From Fusarium oxysporum f. sp. lycopersici 4287 (Eukaryota > Ascomycota > Sordariomycetes > Hypocreales > Nectriaceae): 64,000 nt of DNA. The DNA lies in assembly GCF_000149955.1 (NCBI RefSeq), contig NC_030988.1, positions 3,068,040 through 3,132,039 of the forward strand. The letters run 5' to 3'. Within the stretch, counting starts at the first letter, position 1, and every line of letters begins with the position of its first letter. A program made the translations under genes and the position numbers. Positions 31,282 to 42,458 of the stretch are shown piece after piece. The notes beneath the pieces are model-generated. The model was not told the origin of the DNA, ran no database searches, and was given only the letters and a program-made list of their open reading frames with translations.

Positions 31282-32167
31282 GCCGTCTGGGGTGAAGTTT
31301 CAGGCAATTTCTACTGAATGACTCATGCGGACCGCTGCAGAGAGCGCACTTGGGTATCTGTTCCTGGCACTCACTGTGATGGTGGCCCTCGGCGGCGCAC
31401 CTTGCACACACTCGATTCTTACTGCACGAGAATGCCTTGTGACCGAGCTCTTGGCAGTTATAGCATTGTTCCGGTCCAGTGGTCTGCTTAAATACACTCG
31501 TATATGCCGATTCACCTGCGACGAGAAAGTAGTGTTCCTGCAGTAGCCTCTTGGCATCGGCGCTCTTAGTTAAGTAGACTACCATGGATCCATATGACTT
31601 GGGGTTGACCTTCCGGCTCAGCCAGGCTACCTTGGCAATCTGGACTTCATTCTCCTGGTTTAAGGTTTCTATTGCTCCGGGGAGGATGTTAAACTCCTGG
31701 TCAAAGACGGCCATACGATTCATGCTATCAACTTTGATAGGATACAGTTGATCCCGAAGAACTCTTGCACCTGGAGCTTTCCTGGTTTCGAGGATGGTCT
31801 TGATGTTTTGTATTTCTTCTTCGTTCCTACCTATAATCCTAAGGCGGTTGGCATTCCGTCCATCTCTGGTCACTGCGACGCATCGCCAGTGAGGTTGGTC
31901 ACTCGCCTGTCGCATCTCCTGCTCCACGGTCTTACGAATCATTGTTGGTGTAACGTCTCCAAGATGGTCTTCAGGAACTCTGGATGTGTCGACTGTGCAG
32001 AACACCGGTTCTGGAGTTGCCGATCGGGCTGCAGATGAAGATTGACTGGACATGCTGGTGGATGTCATCCTAGCTGCGTCTGCATACGATTGAACCGACG
32101 ACCGTGGTGTTTCAGTCTTGTTCAGCATGTCTAGCTGTAGTCGAGTCTGCTCCAGCTCGCCGCACAC
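31274..32167 (-). pseudogene. LINE ORF1 (Gag-like, three zinc knuckles), 5' end missing
   Basis: Open for 297 codons but without a proper start: the frame continues upstream a few codons (RDQLTQVCGELEQ) to a stop at the junction with older transposon DNA near 32215. A helical start is followed by a nucleic-acid-binding central region and three Cys-rich knuckles at the C-terminus (CYNCQELGHKAFSC, CARCAAEGHHHSEC, CALCSGPHESFSRNC). It is the RNA-binding partner of ORF2. Confidence 0.85.
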
Positions 32168-32216
32168 CTGGGTGAGCTGGTCTCGGACTTGCGATCACTG
32201 AGCTTGGTGAACTCGA

Positions 32217-32314
32217 GCTGAAACTCAATTGATTAGATAGTCTGTTATGTTTTTATTGTGATATTTATTTAGAAGGTTGAGATTTTTGTCTCGCATGCTT
32301 ATCGTGCACGTTAT
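32217..32314. repeat. Solo end of a pogo-type element
   Basis: GAAGGTTGAGATTTTTGT followed by a CGCATGCTTATCGTGCACGT end matches the right end of pogo A (36053-36108), including the preceding GTTATGTTTTTATT stretch. The rest of that copy is missing. Confidence 0.7.
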
Positions 32315-32483
32315 AATATATAAATACTTTTAAACCCTAAGTTAATCTTAATCTATTAGAGATTTATAACGTACATGATAAGCGTGCGCAACAGATAAGC
32401 GTGCGCAACAGATAAGCGTGCGCAACAAAAATCCCTCACCTTACATCAATACTATCTAATCAATTAATTCTTCATTAAATAAC

Positions 32484-34127
32484 ATGTCTCAATCTTTTAA
32501 AGAATCTCAAATTATTCTTGCACTTCAGGCCTATCAGACAGACCCAAAATTAAGTCTGCGACGCGCTGCAAAAATCTATGACGTCTCCTTTGATGCCCTT
32601 AATCGCCGACACCATGGCATTCCTGCTCGTGAGGATTATATCCCGAGCTCTCGGAAATTAAGTAATCTAGAGGAAGAGGTTATAGTCCAGTATATCCTTG
32701 ATCTAGATTCGCGAGGATTCCCTCCCCGGCATTGTGATGTTGAAGAAATGGCGAATCGACTACTTACTGACCGCGATGCGTTACCAGTTGGCAAGCGCTG
32801 GGCTATCAATTTTATTAAGCGGCAACCACAGCTTAAGACGCGTTTTCAGAGGAGATATGACTATCGCAGGGCCTAATGCGAAGATCCGACTACTATTCGC
32901 AATTGGTTTAGGCTTGTAGAGAACATAATCGCTAAATATGGCATCCGATCAGATGATATCTGGAACTTTGATGAGACTGGCTTTATGATGGGCGTAATAT
33001 CAAGCGGTATAGTCATCACCAGCTCGGAAAGGCGTAGAAACCTAAAATCAGTCCAGCCTGGAAATCGGGAATGGGCTACGGTAATTTAAGCGATTAATGC
33101 AGAAGGCTAGGCGATTGATCCATTTATCGTGGTTGCAGGCGAATTTCACCTTCAGAACTGGTATAAAGAAAGCAACCTCCCGGCTACCTGGGTTATTGCC
33201 ACAACCGAAAATGGCTGGACAAATAACGAGACGGGCCTTGACTGGCTAAAGCACTTTAATCGGGCTACAACTGGCCGATTAGTTGGCGCCTATCGTCTTT
33301 TGATCCTCGATGGTCATGAAAGTCATCGGTCAGCCGATTTCCAGTTATATTGTGAGGAGAACAACATTATTACACTCTGTATGCCGCCTCATTCATTACA
33401 CCTACTTCAGCCCCTTGATGTCGGGTGCTTTGGGCCGCTGAAAAAGGCATATGGTCGAGAAATAGAGCGACTGATCAAAAGGAGCGTAACCCACATCGAG
33501 AAGACTGACTTCTTCTTGGCGTTTTATATTGCCTTCCAAGCTACTATAATCGAGAAAAATATTAAGGGAGGTTTTAGAGGAGCCGGGCTTGCTCCCTTTG
33601 ACCCAGAATATGTCATCTCGAAGCTTGATATGCAACTATGGACCCCAACGCCTCCCCAGGAGGTCACTGAACCTTCGACCCCTTGGACTTCAAGGACCCC
33701 AAAGACAATACTAGAGACCCAATCTCACTCTAAGTATCTGCAAAGAAGGATCAGAAATCATAAGAGCAGCTCCCCTGAGTCAATAATTGAAGCTGTGAAG
33801 TATTTTGAGAAAGGACAGAGCATTCTTCTACATAAGATAGCCTTACAAGAGGCTGAGATCCGGGAACTTCGTCAGGCAAATGAGATGCTTAGCCGGCGGC
33901 GTAGGGCAAAAAGAACACGCCTACAGAGAAGAGGGAATATGACTATAGGGGAAGCCTAAGAGTTAATTGATCAGGCAGATGTGAATACGCAGATAGTAGC
34001 CGAATCATCAAGAAGTGGTAGTTAAGGAAGGTCAGAGCGACCAGGTGGTCGGCGTTGTGGTGTATGCGGCAAGACCGGTCATAATGCAAGAACCTGTCAG
34101 GAGGGTATTCAGACTACTGAAAATTGA
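32484..34127 (+). pseudogene. pogo/Fot transposase of element A, several stops
   Basis: One frame from the ATG at 32484 (MSQSFKESQIILALQAYQTD) to 34127 aligns throughout with the intact transposase of element B: HTH modules, WNFDETGFMMGVISSG, LLILDGHESH, GCFGPLKKAYG and the C-terminal zinc knuckle CGVCGKTGHNARTC. It is broken by in-frame stops at 32874 (AAA to TAA relative to B), near 33088 (Q to TAA), near 33109 (W to TAG), 33957 and about 34023. Some changes are of RIP type (CAA to TAA, TGG to TAG) but the first is not. Confidence 0.88.
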
Positions 34128-34134
34128 TATAGTA

Positions 34135-35995
34135 ACGTGTATGATAAGCAAGTGGGCCATCCAAGTAAGTGGGCCACTTCTTGTATACCCTTAAGGTAAA
34201 AACTAAAATAAAAACACCACAAGCTATCTAATTAATTAGAACTACTCGCTATACTCTCCTCTAGACGTCTCAATCACTACCTGACAGGTCCTTGCATTAT
34301 GCCCAGTCTTTCCGCATACACCACAGCGCCGAACGCCCGGTCGCGCCGACCTTTCTTGACCACTACTTCTCGACGATTCGGCCACTACCTGCGCATCTAC
34401 ATCCATCTGATCAACTACTTGCCTTGATTCCCCTGCAGTCATCACCCCTCCTTTCTGTAATCGAGTTCTTTTTGCCCTTCGGCGTCGACTAAGTATCTCA
34501 TTTGCTTGTTCAAGGTCATTCATCCTAGCCTCTACTAAGGCTAGCTTATGCATGACTGTGCTTGTTCCCTTCTCAAAACACTTCACAGCTTGAATAAGTG
34601 ACTCTGGAGAGCTGCTATGATGTCTTCTGATTCGTTTCTGTAAGTAAGCAGATTGAGATTGGACCTCAAGAACTGTCTTTGGGGTCTTTGAAACCCATGG
34701 GGTTAAGGGTTCAGCAACCTCCTCGGAAGGCGTTGGAGTCCGCAGCTTCATATCAAGCTTTGAGATCACGCTTTCCGGGTTAAAAGGAGCAAGCCCAGCT
34801 CCTCTAAAACCCCCTTTGATATTTTTTTCGGTTATAGTGGCTTGGAAGGCGGCGTGGAAGGCGGGAAAGAACTCAGTCTTCGAAATATAGGTTATAGAGC
34901 ATCTGATCAGATGCTCTATTTCTCGACCATATGCCTTCTTTAGTGGCCCAAAGCACCCGATATCAAGAGGCTGAAGTAGATGAGACGCATGAGCCGGAAT
35001 ACAGAGCGTGATGATATTATTCTCCTGGCAATATTTCTCAAAAGCGACGGAGTGGTGACTTTCGTGGCCATCAAGGATCAGAAGACGATAAGAACCAACT
35101 GATCGGTCAGTTGTGCATCGGTTGAAGTGCTTTAGCCACTCAAGACCTAGTTCATTGTTTGTCCAGCCATTTTGGCTCGTTGCAATAACCCAGCCGTTTG
35201 GGAGGGTAGGTTCTTCATGCCAGTTGGCAAGGTGATATTGGCCCGCTCCAATGATAAACGGCTCGATCGCCCAGCCTTCCGCATTAATCGCTTGAATGAC
35301 TGTAATCCATTCACGATTCCCAGGCTGCACTGATTTTGGTCTTCCAAGCCTTTCTGAACCTGTGACGACCATGCCGCTTGAGATAACACCCATCATAAAG
35401 CCAGTCTCATCAAAGTTCCAGATATCCTCTGATTGGATACCATACTTCGCGATTGTGTTCTGTACGAGCTTAAACCAGTTTCGAATAATAGTTGGATCTT
35501 CGCATTTGGCCCTCTGGTAGTCATATTTACGAAAGAAATGCGTCTTGAGCTCTGGTTGTCGTTTAACGAAGTTATGAGCCCAGCGCTTGCCAACGGGTGG
35601 TGCCTTGCGGTCAGCGAGGAGAGAATTGGCCATTTCTTCAATAAAAGAATGTCGCGGAGGAAACCCTCGCGAATCTAGGTCGAGAATAAAGTGAACTACT
35701 ATTTCTTCTTCTAGATTAGATAGTCTGCGTGATTTCTGGGTAGTATCGCGTCGTGATTGAATGCCATTCTGGCGGCGACGTAAGGTATTGCGAGGAACTT
35801 CATATGTATCTGCAGCGCGTCGGACACTTAGTTTGGGGTTATTTTGAAGGGCCTGAAGTGCAAGAAGCATTCTAGCCTCAGTAGAAGAGTTCGGCATGCT
35901 TGGTGGTTGAGAATTATCTGATTAGATAGAAATGTTGCAAGGTGAGGGATTTTTGGCCCACTTACTTGGATGGCCCACTTGCTTATCATGTACGT
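34135..35995 (-). mobile_element. pogo/Fot element B, nested in A, apparently complete
   Basis: 1861 bp between TA duplications (34133-34134, 35996-35997). The ends begin ACGTGTATGATAAGCAAGTG (left) and ACGTACATGATAAGCAAGTG (right, inverted), followed by GGGCCATCCAAGTAAGTGGG. It carries a full transposase frame on the minus strand, so it may be active. Confidence 0.92.
34242..35897 (-). CDS. Intact pogo/Fot-type transposase, 551 aa
   Basis: Single exon from an ATG at 35897 (MPNSSTEARMLLALQAL). Order: psq-type HTH (about 5-50, KLSVRRAADTYEVPRNTLRRR), CENP-B-type HTH (60-125, VGKRWAHNFVKRQPELK), DDE core (first Asp in NFDETGFMMG near 160, second in LLILDGHESH near 272, later DIGCFGPLKKAYG), a coiled-coil-like segment and a basic stretch (LSRRRRAKRTRLQ near 470). 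It ends with a CCHC knuckle CGVCGKTGHNARTC near 525. It should cut and paste its own element at TA. The length and layout are usual for Fot-like fungal transposases. Nothing visible is broken, unlike its host copy A. Confidence 0.93.
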   Translation of the reverse strand: MPNSSTEARMLLALQALQNNPKLSVRRAADTYEVPRNTLRRRQNGIQSRRDTTQKSRRLSNLEEEIVVHFILDLDSRGFPPRHSFIEEMANSLLADRKAPPVGKRWAHNFVKRQPELKTHFFRKYDYQRAKCEDPTIIRNWFKLVQNTIAKYGIQSEDIWNFDETGFMMGVISSGMVVTGSERLGRPKSVQPGNREWITVIQAINAEGWAIEPFIIGAGQYHLANWHEEPTLPNGWVIATSQNGWTNNELGLEWLKHFNRCTTDRSVGSYRLLILDGHESHHSVAFEKYCQENNIITLCIPAHASHLLQPLDIGCFGPLKKAYGREIEHLIRCSITYISKTEFFPAFHAAFQATITEKNIKGGFRGAGLAPFNPESVISKLDMKLRTPTPSEEVAEPLTPWVSKTPKTVLEVQSQSAYLQKRIRRHHSSSPESLIQAVKCFEKGTSTVMHKLALVEARMNDLEQANEILSRRRRAKRTRLQKGGVMTAGESRQVVDQMDVDAQVVAESSRSSGQERSARPGVRRCGVCGKTGHNARTCQVVIETSRGEYSE

Positions 35996-36546
35996 TAATT
36001 GATTTTAATTAATCAGATAATATATTATGTTTTTATTATGATTTATCTTGAGAAGGTTGAGATTTTTGTTGCGCACGCTTATCTGTTGCGCACGCTTATC
36101 ATGTACGTTAATCTTAAACAGTTTATTATTTAAAGCAAAAACTAGCTAACGTATATGATAAGCAAGTGGACCAGAAAAGTGAGTGGACCAAAAATTAATT
36201 TCTTAGCATTTACACCTTGAGATCTAGTATCTTTAATAAGCTTTTAAAAATCAGAATTAACTTACCAGAAGCTAACACTTACAGGGTATATTAAATGGAT
36301 AATATATTTTATATAACTAAGTGTTTAAAACTCTGAAAAACTTTTACTTAAGAATAAAATTAAAAAATCTTATTCGCACTGTCTTTTTTAAGACTTTTAA
36401 ATTTTACTAACTAGCTATATTTTTAAAAAGTCCTGGGAAAATACTTACATGCACGATTTTAAGTTAGATACTTAAAAAATATCCCTACTTACATTTTAGA
36501 CTTAAATAGCATGTTTTAAGAAATTTAAAGTTTAGTGTTTAAGGTA

Positions 36547-37653
36547 ACGTGTTTGATAAGTGAGTGGGTCATCCAAGTGAGTGAGTCAATCTTATTTCCA
36601 CCTTAAATCCGGGGTTTAAAAAATTCTTTAAAAATTCAAACTAAGCCTAAATTGGCTGTAATTTTAGTAGCCTATATATAAGTCTTAAAATATATTATAT
36701 AAATTTTTTAAGATTTTTAGAAAAATTCTATATAGCTATAAACGTTAAAACCTATTTATACTGTATTTTATACTGTATAATTAAGCTTTACTATATAAAA
36801 TAAAATAGCTAAAAATCTTAAAAAAATATTTTATAATAAGGTTAATTATACTATTCTTAAAAGTATTTTTTTTAAACTTTTATCTATTTTGTTTGTTTGT
36901 TTGTTTGTTTGTATATTTTTCGTCTGGGTGGCTGTAACGAAGCCAGATCTCCTACTGGAGCAAAAGACGTGCTGAGCTAGCTAGGTACAGGGAAACCCCG
37001 CTTCCTTCACCATCCAGCATACCAATGGCACAAAAGGTGCTGTATTTCTCAAGCCCGTCACCCGTCAGCGGGTTCGGGGGCAATCTACTGTCGAGCTTTT
37101 TCCACCGACCAGAATTCTCTCACGCATCACTACATCTGCTGACGCAGTCCACAATCTCCAGTAACCAAGTTGTAGCTCGTAGTCGACTGTCGTGGCGGCA
37201 GGGAAAAACCTTGGGAAGGAATCAGAGGCCGGCGGTGCGGCTTGCCTTCAAAGGGGAAAAACCCATCGCAATCGGCGTCGTTGATCGGGAGGATGTCGCT
37301 ACCGATGCCACGGGCACCGTCCTCCGATATCTAAGGCGTTCTGGTTCTGAGGTGCCGCCATTAGATCCGACAAAGGTGTTGTCAGAGAAGGTGAACTCTC
37401 CAAAATTCCTTCTCTGAAAACTGCTGTTAGGGAGCCGATGGCGTCCCCGCAGTATTGTGTGGCCGAGTAGCCCGTAGAAAATCCCGCTCCTAACAGTGCA
37501 CTAACAGTGCGTGCCAAGAAAGAATTTTTACAGGGGAGAGTTGACTTTTATCTATTTTATTTAGAATAAAAGGATACTATAGGGTAGGTTTTTTAATACT
37601 ATACAGTGCAGTGACTCACTTACTTGTCTGACCCACTCACTTATCAAACACGT
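36547..37653. mobile_element. MITE F nested in E, itself interrupted by a retroposon
   Basis: The ends ACGTGTTTGATAAGTGAGTG (both, inverted) carry GGGTCATCCAAGTGAGTGAG on the left and a GGGTCAGACAAGTAAGTGAG version on the right, with TA on both sides. Without the insert it is about 440 bp, and its interior is homologous to MITE D at 9808. Confidence 0.88.
36891..37543 (-). mobile_element. Retroposon-like insertion with 15-bp target duplication and (CAAA)n tail
   Basis: 653 bp flanked by the perfect 15-bp direct repeat ACTTTTATCTATTTT (36876-36890 and 37544-37558), interrupting MITE F. Read on the minus strand it ends in (CAAA)n (about six units), so it was inserted by target-primed reverse transcription. 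The body is GC-richer than the AT-rich host. It has open frames on both strands (37025-37417 plus, 37299-37517 minus) with no domain I recognise, and I see no clear Pol III A and B boxes. It could be a SINE, a 5'-truncated LINE end or a retroposed transcript. Confidence 0.8.
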
Positions 37654-37729
37654 TACACAGTATAGTTGGTCCACTCACTTTTCTGGTCCATTCTCTTATC
37701 ATGTACGTTATACTAAATTAGATCTCGCG

Positions 37730-40700
37730 CTAATTGCCAGAATCAACATCCTCGAGTTTCCGACGGTTACCTCTATTATAATCGACTTCTGATCCACGAC
37801 GCTTCCTCCCATCTGTTCCAGTCTGGTATCTCGGGGGTTGCATTGCATTGATAGACTTATGAACTACCATGGGGAAAGACACCATTGGTATTGATTTCGC
37901 TGTTTTTCCTAAGTCGTAAAATGGGGGTGCATCTTGGTGTAGGACGATTTTGGCAGTATCGGGCGCGGAGTTAGACTGTGTTACAACCGCCTTGATACTA
38001 TTATCGACTTTGCAAGTATTTGGAAAGGATAGGATGTCTTGCTTCGCCTGAACTGCACCGGATACGGTATGCTTCATTTGGAGCGCATTATGACTTTCCG
38101 TAATACTCATGTCAAGGTGATAGGATGAAGAGCCAACAACAAGGGCTTGCTGCGAGTTGAGTTGCATTCCTTCCACGCTTGTTAAGTATCCCAGTGATGA
38201 GGTAGTAGATGAAATTTGCTGCAGGTCCTGTGACCGCGTCCCTCTAACGACAATTTCATGCCCGATCTGCTTCTCGAGGTTCTGGGCTCGGATACGATCA
38301 TAAAATTCATCGGTCTGGAGATCCACAACTTCAGGGTTCGGTGAATGTCGGGTTCCAATGATAATCTCGTTGCCCGTGGTCGAGAAGTCAACGCTCTCGA
38401 TTCCGGATTTCTGCTGACATGGCGACCACAAGTTGAAGAGCTGATTTCGTGAAGCCTCGGGTTGATACCGATGTGAGGTATTGTTATTGAAGCTCCAGAG
38501 GAAGACAAGCTGACATTGCCCCAGACAAGTCGTGTAAAAGAGAAGCAGGGGTAAGGTTGGATGAAAGCTGCAAGCACGAATGGTCGTCATGCTACCTGGA
38601 GGTCGATATTGATTAATGACGGAGCAACTCAGTTTCTGCTGATCTATATAGGTGACCTGCAACTCATATGTTTGAAAGTCCGATGTGGTCTTGATTTGAA
38701 ATAAAGTAGGGAGACACCGAGACTTTTCTCGAAGCAGATAACGGCCGTCGTGGTTAAATTTGTAACAGTATGACTCTGTCACCCGTAACTGTGACTGGGC
38801 TTCACGAGGCAGTCTTGCACGGCTGCTTCTTTTCGTGATGGAAGCTTCAGTGAGCTGAGAATTCTGGCGAAGGGAGACAAATTTGAACGTGGTAGTTGAT
38901 GTTGCGCGGTCACCATCATTGCCGAGGACGGGAGTGACATTTTCAAGAAAGCAGACGCTTCGAAGAATAACTAGCATATCTAGATTCGGACTGATGGCAA
39001 TTGGAAACGTAAGGCTCCATTCTTTCTGAACAGTTGTTTTGTTCTGTCCAGTTTTCCGATATTCAAGGGAAGACTGCACGTGCTCAAAAACCTCGTCATC
39101 GTTTAGGGGAACTCGAATATCGTGAATTTTGACAGCCTCTAGTGGCTTGGTGTCATAAACTTCGTACTGGGCAACCCAGCCTGAGCATGCCTCCGGCTTA
39201 ATTAAACCACTTGCTGCGTTCTTGCCCGACACAGCTTCTTGAAACTTTCTGCACCAAAATTAGCAGCTGGAAGTATCTAGTGCGGGATGTACGGTTTTCC
39301 ATGACGAACCTGCTGGGCCAGACATTGAGACAAGCGAGTCGTTCCGTCTGACTACCCGAGCCTGCAGAGTCGCGGCTACACGTGGCCAGTGGCTCCGAGC
39401 CTAGCGTATCGTCCCCGAAACTAGAGGGGGCCATAGAGCTGATAAACACCGCTTTTGTTCGCGCAAGAAACTCCGTCTTGAAAAATGCCGTCACGTCACC
39501 CCAGATTTCATGGGGCTTTTTCCGGAGGGTGGGACCCCACTGGGTCTCGAGGTGCGAGAACTCCGAAACAAATCTTTGAAGCGTGTTTGGGAGGTCCCGG
39601 AACTTGTTCGGCAGTCGTAAATCACTCACGGATAGTCCATTCACAACGTTGAGCCATTCTAAGATGCCGTCAAGATGCGAGATGTCACTGGCCACCAAAT
39701 ACTGAATTTCTACCCAAGTGTTTAGGGTTAACTTCGTAGAAGTAAATTTGTCCAGTGCTTGAAGAAGCTGGAGAAATGATTTGATATCTGCTGGAGGGAA
39801 TCCGAGGGCCTCAGATAAGGACTCTTCTAGTAATTTAGCACCCTTCTCGAGATGTATAGGCCAAGAAGTTGCAGCGTAGCAGGCAAATGGGAGATGGTTG
39901 AACAGATCACCAGGCCCAATCCCTTGCCGGATATCTCCAGAAAGCGGTTTTGCGGGAACTCTAGATAGCAGATAGGAGAGACATTCTGTAGCAAGATCAT
40001 TGTGAGCTTGTGAAGGTGTCGGTAAAAACTGTAGAAGAACGGGATTTTGACATTTGGGTTCCTTGAATCCTGACCAAAAGAATTCCACGACGGATTGGTG
40101 CACCAAGTGATACTGTCCCCCGATCCTCTCGACAAGACAGCCGCATATCATGATCACAGACTTATGGAAATCTGATCTTTGCGCTTCGGTAGGCGATGGG
40201 TCGGATCGTAGACCAGGAGGTTCTGACAACCTGCCAATGCAATAAGTGACCTCCCACAGCTGGTCTTCAGAGAGATATCGAGTTGGAAAAGACAGCCAAG
40301 AAAATATGCGTCGTGCAGTGGAACGATATTTTTCGTGTCTCGTAGCGATGTAGTTGAGTATACGGATATACATATCTGTCATTTCCTCCTGTTGCCGGAG
40401 TGACTCGATAGCAGTTTCCCGATCCTCAGGACCCAGATCCAATTGGAGATAGTTGAACATCAATTTCGCCCAGAGAATGATACCGTTTGCTCCTCTCATT
40501 ATTCTTGCCTCAATCCAATCGTGAGAACATCTTGCTGGGAATTGGCTTGGTTTAAATCCTTGTAGTCGATAGCGAATATAGGTTTGAATGTCCAACTTCG
40601 CTTTCTCGCGCGTGAGATGAATATGTGGGACACGGTCTAGGCGATCATGCAAGAACTGAATGTTGGGTCTGCTCAGAATAACTGCCTTTGCCTCTGTCCC

Positions 40701-42458
40701 TTCCTGAGAATGTGCTAGTGTTGTAATGACGTTCTCTGGATCCTCACATTCATCAATCCCATCAAGAAGGAGGACCAAATTTGGGACTCTCAGTGCAATG
40801 ACATGGAGTAGGGCAATCAGTTCTGCAGATGTGGCGTACTGATGCTCCGATTTGACCATGATAAATGCAAACTGATCTACAATCTCATCCCAGTTTTGAA
40901 GCTGTCGGAAAAGCTGCGATACGAGCGTACTCCAAGCGGACCGGAGACATCGGGTCACATCATATCTGAAGGAAAAAAAATGGGACGCTGTAGCATGTGG
41001 CTGGTCTTTGGTCCAGGATCTCGTTTGGAGCCTATGCAAAACCTCAGTTGCAAGGACAGTTTTCCCAGTGCCGGGGTTCCCTGTCGTAAGCCAAAATATT
41101 AGTATATCTTGTTTCCCTTGCAGGCTTGGTCCGCTTGGAAAGGGGAGGGATGCGTTCTATGGGGATAACTCTACCTTTGATCCAAAGAAGATTTGTGTAG
41201 GAAGAGTTGACATCTCCAGAAGCGCTATCAGTTGCTATCCATGTGGTGAAGGTGTTGTCCTCAAGAATCCACTGGGAAGTGCCTGGTAGATGCTGTTGTT
41301 TTGCCTCATCATAAGGCCACTTCGCATGCTGATCGGTAGGCGGATTCACCCATTTAGTTATTTCGCGGATCGTGTCATCTAGTAAACGGTATCTAATTAG
41401 TACGTACGGGGCTGGAAGGATTTTGCGAATAATCCTACCTCTTTTATTCGTATCCCATCGAGACTTGGATTCCTCAACTAAGGCAAAATACTCTTTGGTC
41501 AACTGATGGTGCTGTTCCTGGAGGGATTGTGATTCCATCGCTACTGTCAGTTGCAGAAACTTTCGTTCGTCATCAAAGGCAATTGTGTGTTTTTGCAGCC
41601 GGTCCAGGAAGTTCTGGTATCGTATGTGGAAAGGTTGCCACGAGAGCTTCCACGCGACAATTGGGGCGGACTGGAGAGCTAAATGGCGTTGAAGGTTAAA
41701 AATAGTATTTGGGTATGGAGAAGCTTTGATAGGCCTTACTTACAACCATCCTTTTTGGTGAAGACTTGTGCAATAGCCGTGAAGAGTTCGAATAGGTCCA
41801 TATATATGTTTTTCAGAGTGGAGCGAAACCCATCGCTGCACTTGCCCTGTGCCAAGTTGGTAATCTCTTGAAAACGTGGCAGCTTTTGGCCATAGTCATC
41901 CAGCAATTCTGACAGTTTGTCAAAAAAAGAACCGAAGTTGCTAGCAAGCTAATGTTCAGTACCCAAGTAGTTAGCTCAGCTCATTTAGGTACAGTAGTGT
42001 TAGGAATAGCACTATCCACGGTTCTGTACCTTCAAGATGAGGCGGATAGCACTCCAGACGAGAGCTGCAGCATCTGGATTGGACGAAATTGCAATTCCGA
42101 TAATATTGAAATAAGGTTCAAGATGGTCGCTGAACCTTTTCAGATTTTCTAGAGGCTTTGCGTAGAGCTTCCTGTTGGATCGGAAAGAGTTGAATTGTTC
42201 CGCCTCCTCGAGAAGCTCTGTTGAAGTTCTGCATTGTTTGAAATCTACCTTTGTGTCTGCAGGCAGAGAATCGATGAAGGCATTTTTGGCAGAAATAAAT
42301 AAATCGTCACTTAGATTATACCCCTGGGGGGAGACTAAAACTGACATGTTGGAGGGAGAATTGATCCCTCGCTGAATCTCAGAACTAAGGCATAAGAGAT
42401 TCACAGACCGGTTTTTCAGGCCTCGAGGGTAAATATAAGTAAACGGTGAACGAGGCAT
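37730..42458 (-). CDS. NLR protein: DUF7708-like N-terminus, NACHT, novel C-terminal domain (5 exons, 1475 aa)
   Basis: Minus-strand exons 42458-42030, 41948-41744, 41678-41175, 41080-39310 and 39248-37730 join in frame to 1475 codons plus stop. Introns 1-3 are clear (donors GTACAG, GTAAGT, GTAGAG). Intron 4 (39309-39249) has a weak GTTCGT donor but a good CTAAT and CAG, so a frameshift is the alternative. The first ATG may be upstream of the real start; MSVLVSPQGYNL (codon 38) resembles the family better. Residues 50-210 (ALVWSAIRLILK-LASNFGSFFDKLSELL) are DUF7708-like, Walker A GNPGTGKT is near 382 and Walker B VLLLDGIDEC near 485. The last 500 residues have no ankyrin or WD40 consensus; stretches such as ACSFHPTLPLLLF and VDFSTTGNEIIIGT hint at a divergent beta-propeller. 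The gene ends only about 20 bp from MITE E. Confidence 0.85.

Larger units (their letters stand above)
29952..32215 (-). mobile_element. Tad-like LINE fragment (ORF1 and endonuclease part of ORF2)
   Basis: Minus-strand LINE missing both ends: ORF1 lacks its start, and ORF2 is cut before reverse transcriptase, where the pogo element begins. LINEs normally lose the 5' end, so loss of the 3' two-thirds indicates later rearrangement rather than incomplete reverse transcription. Confidence 0.85.
32369..36108 (+). mobile_element. pogo/Fot element A, containing element B
   Basis: Terminal repeats begin ACGTACATGATAAGCGTGCG on both sides, flanked by TA. The left end has three and the right two copies of the motif GCGTGCGCAACAGATAA. 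Without the inserted element B (34135-35995 plus one TA) it is about 1.88 kb, the same size as B. Its transposase gene is decayed. Confidence 0.9.
36149..37708. mobile_element. MITE E (pogo/Fot type), containing MITE F
   Basis: The ends ACGTATATGATAAGCAAGTG (left) and ACGTACATGATAAGAGAATG (right, inverted) are each followed by GGACCAGAAAAGTGAGTGGA and flanked by TA. Without F the element is about 451 bp. AT-rich and noncoding. Confidence 0.88.
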
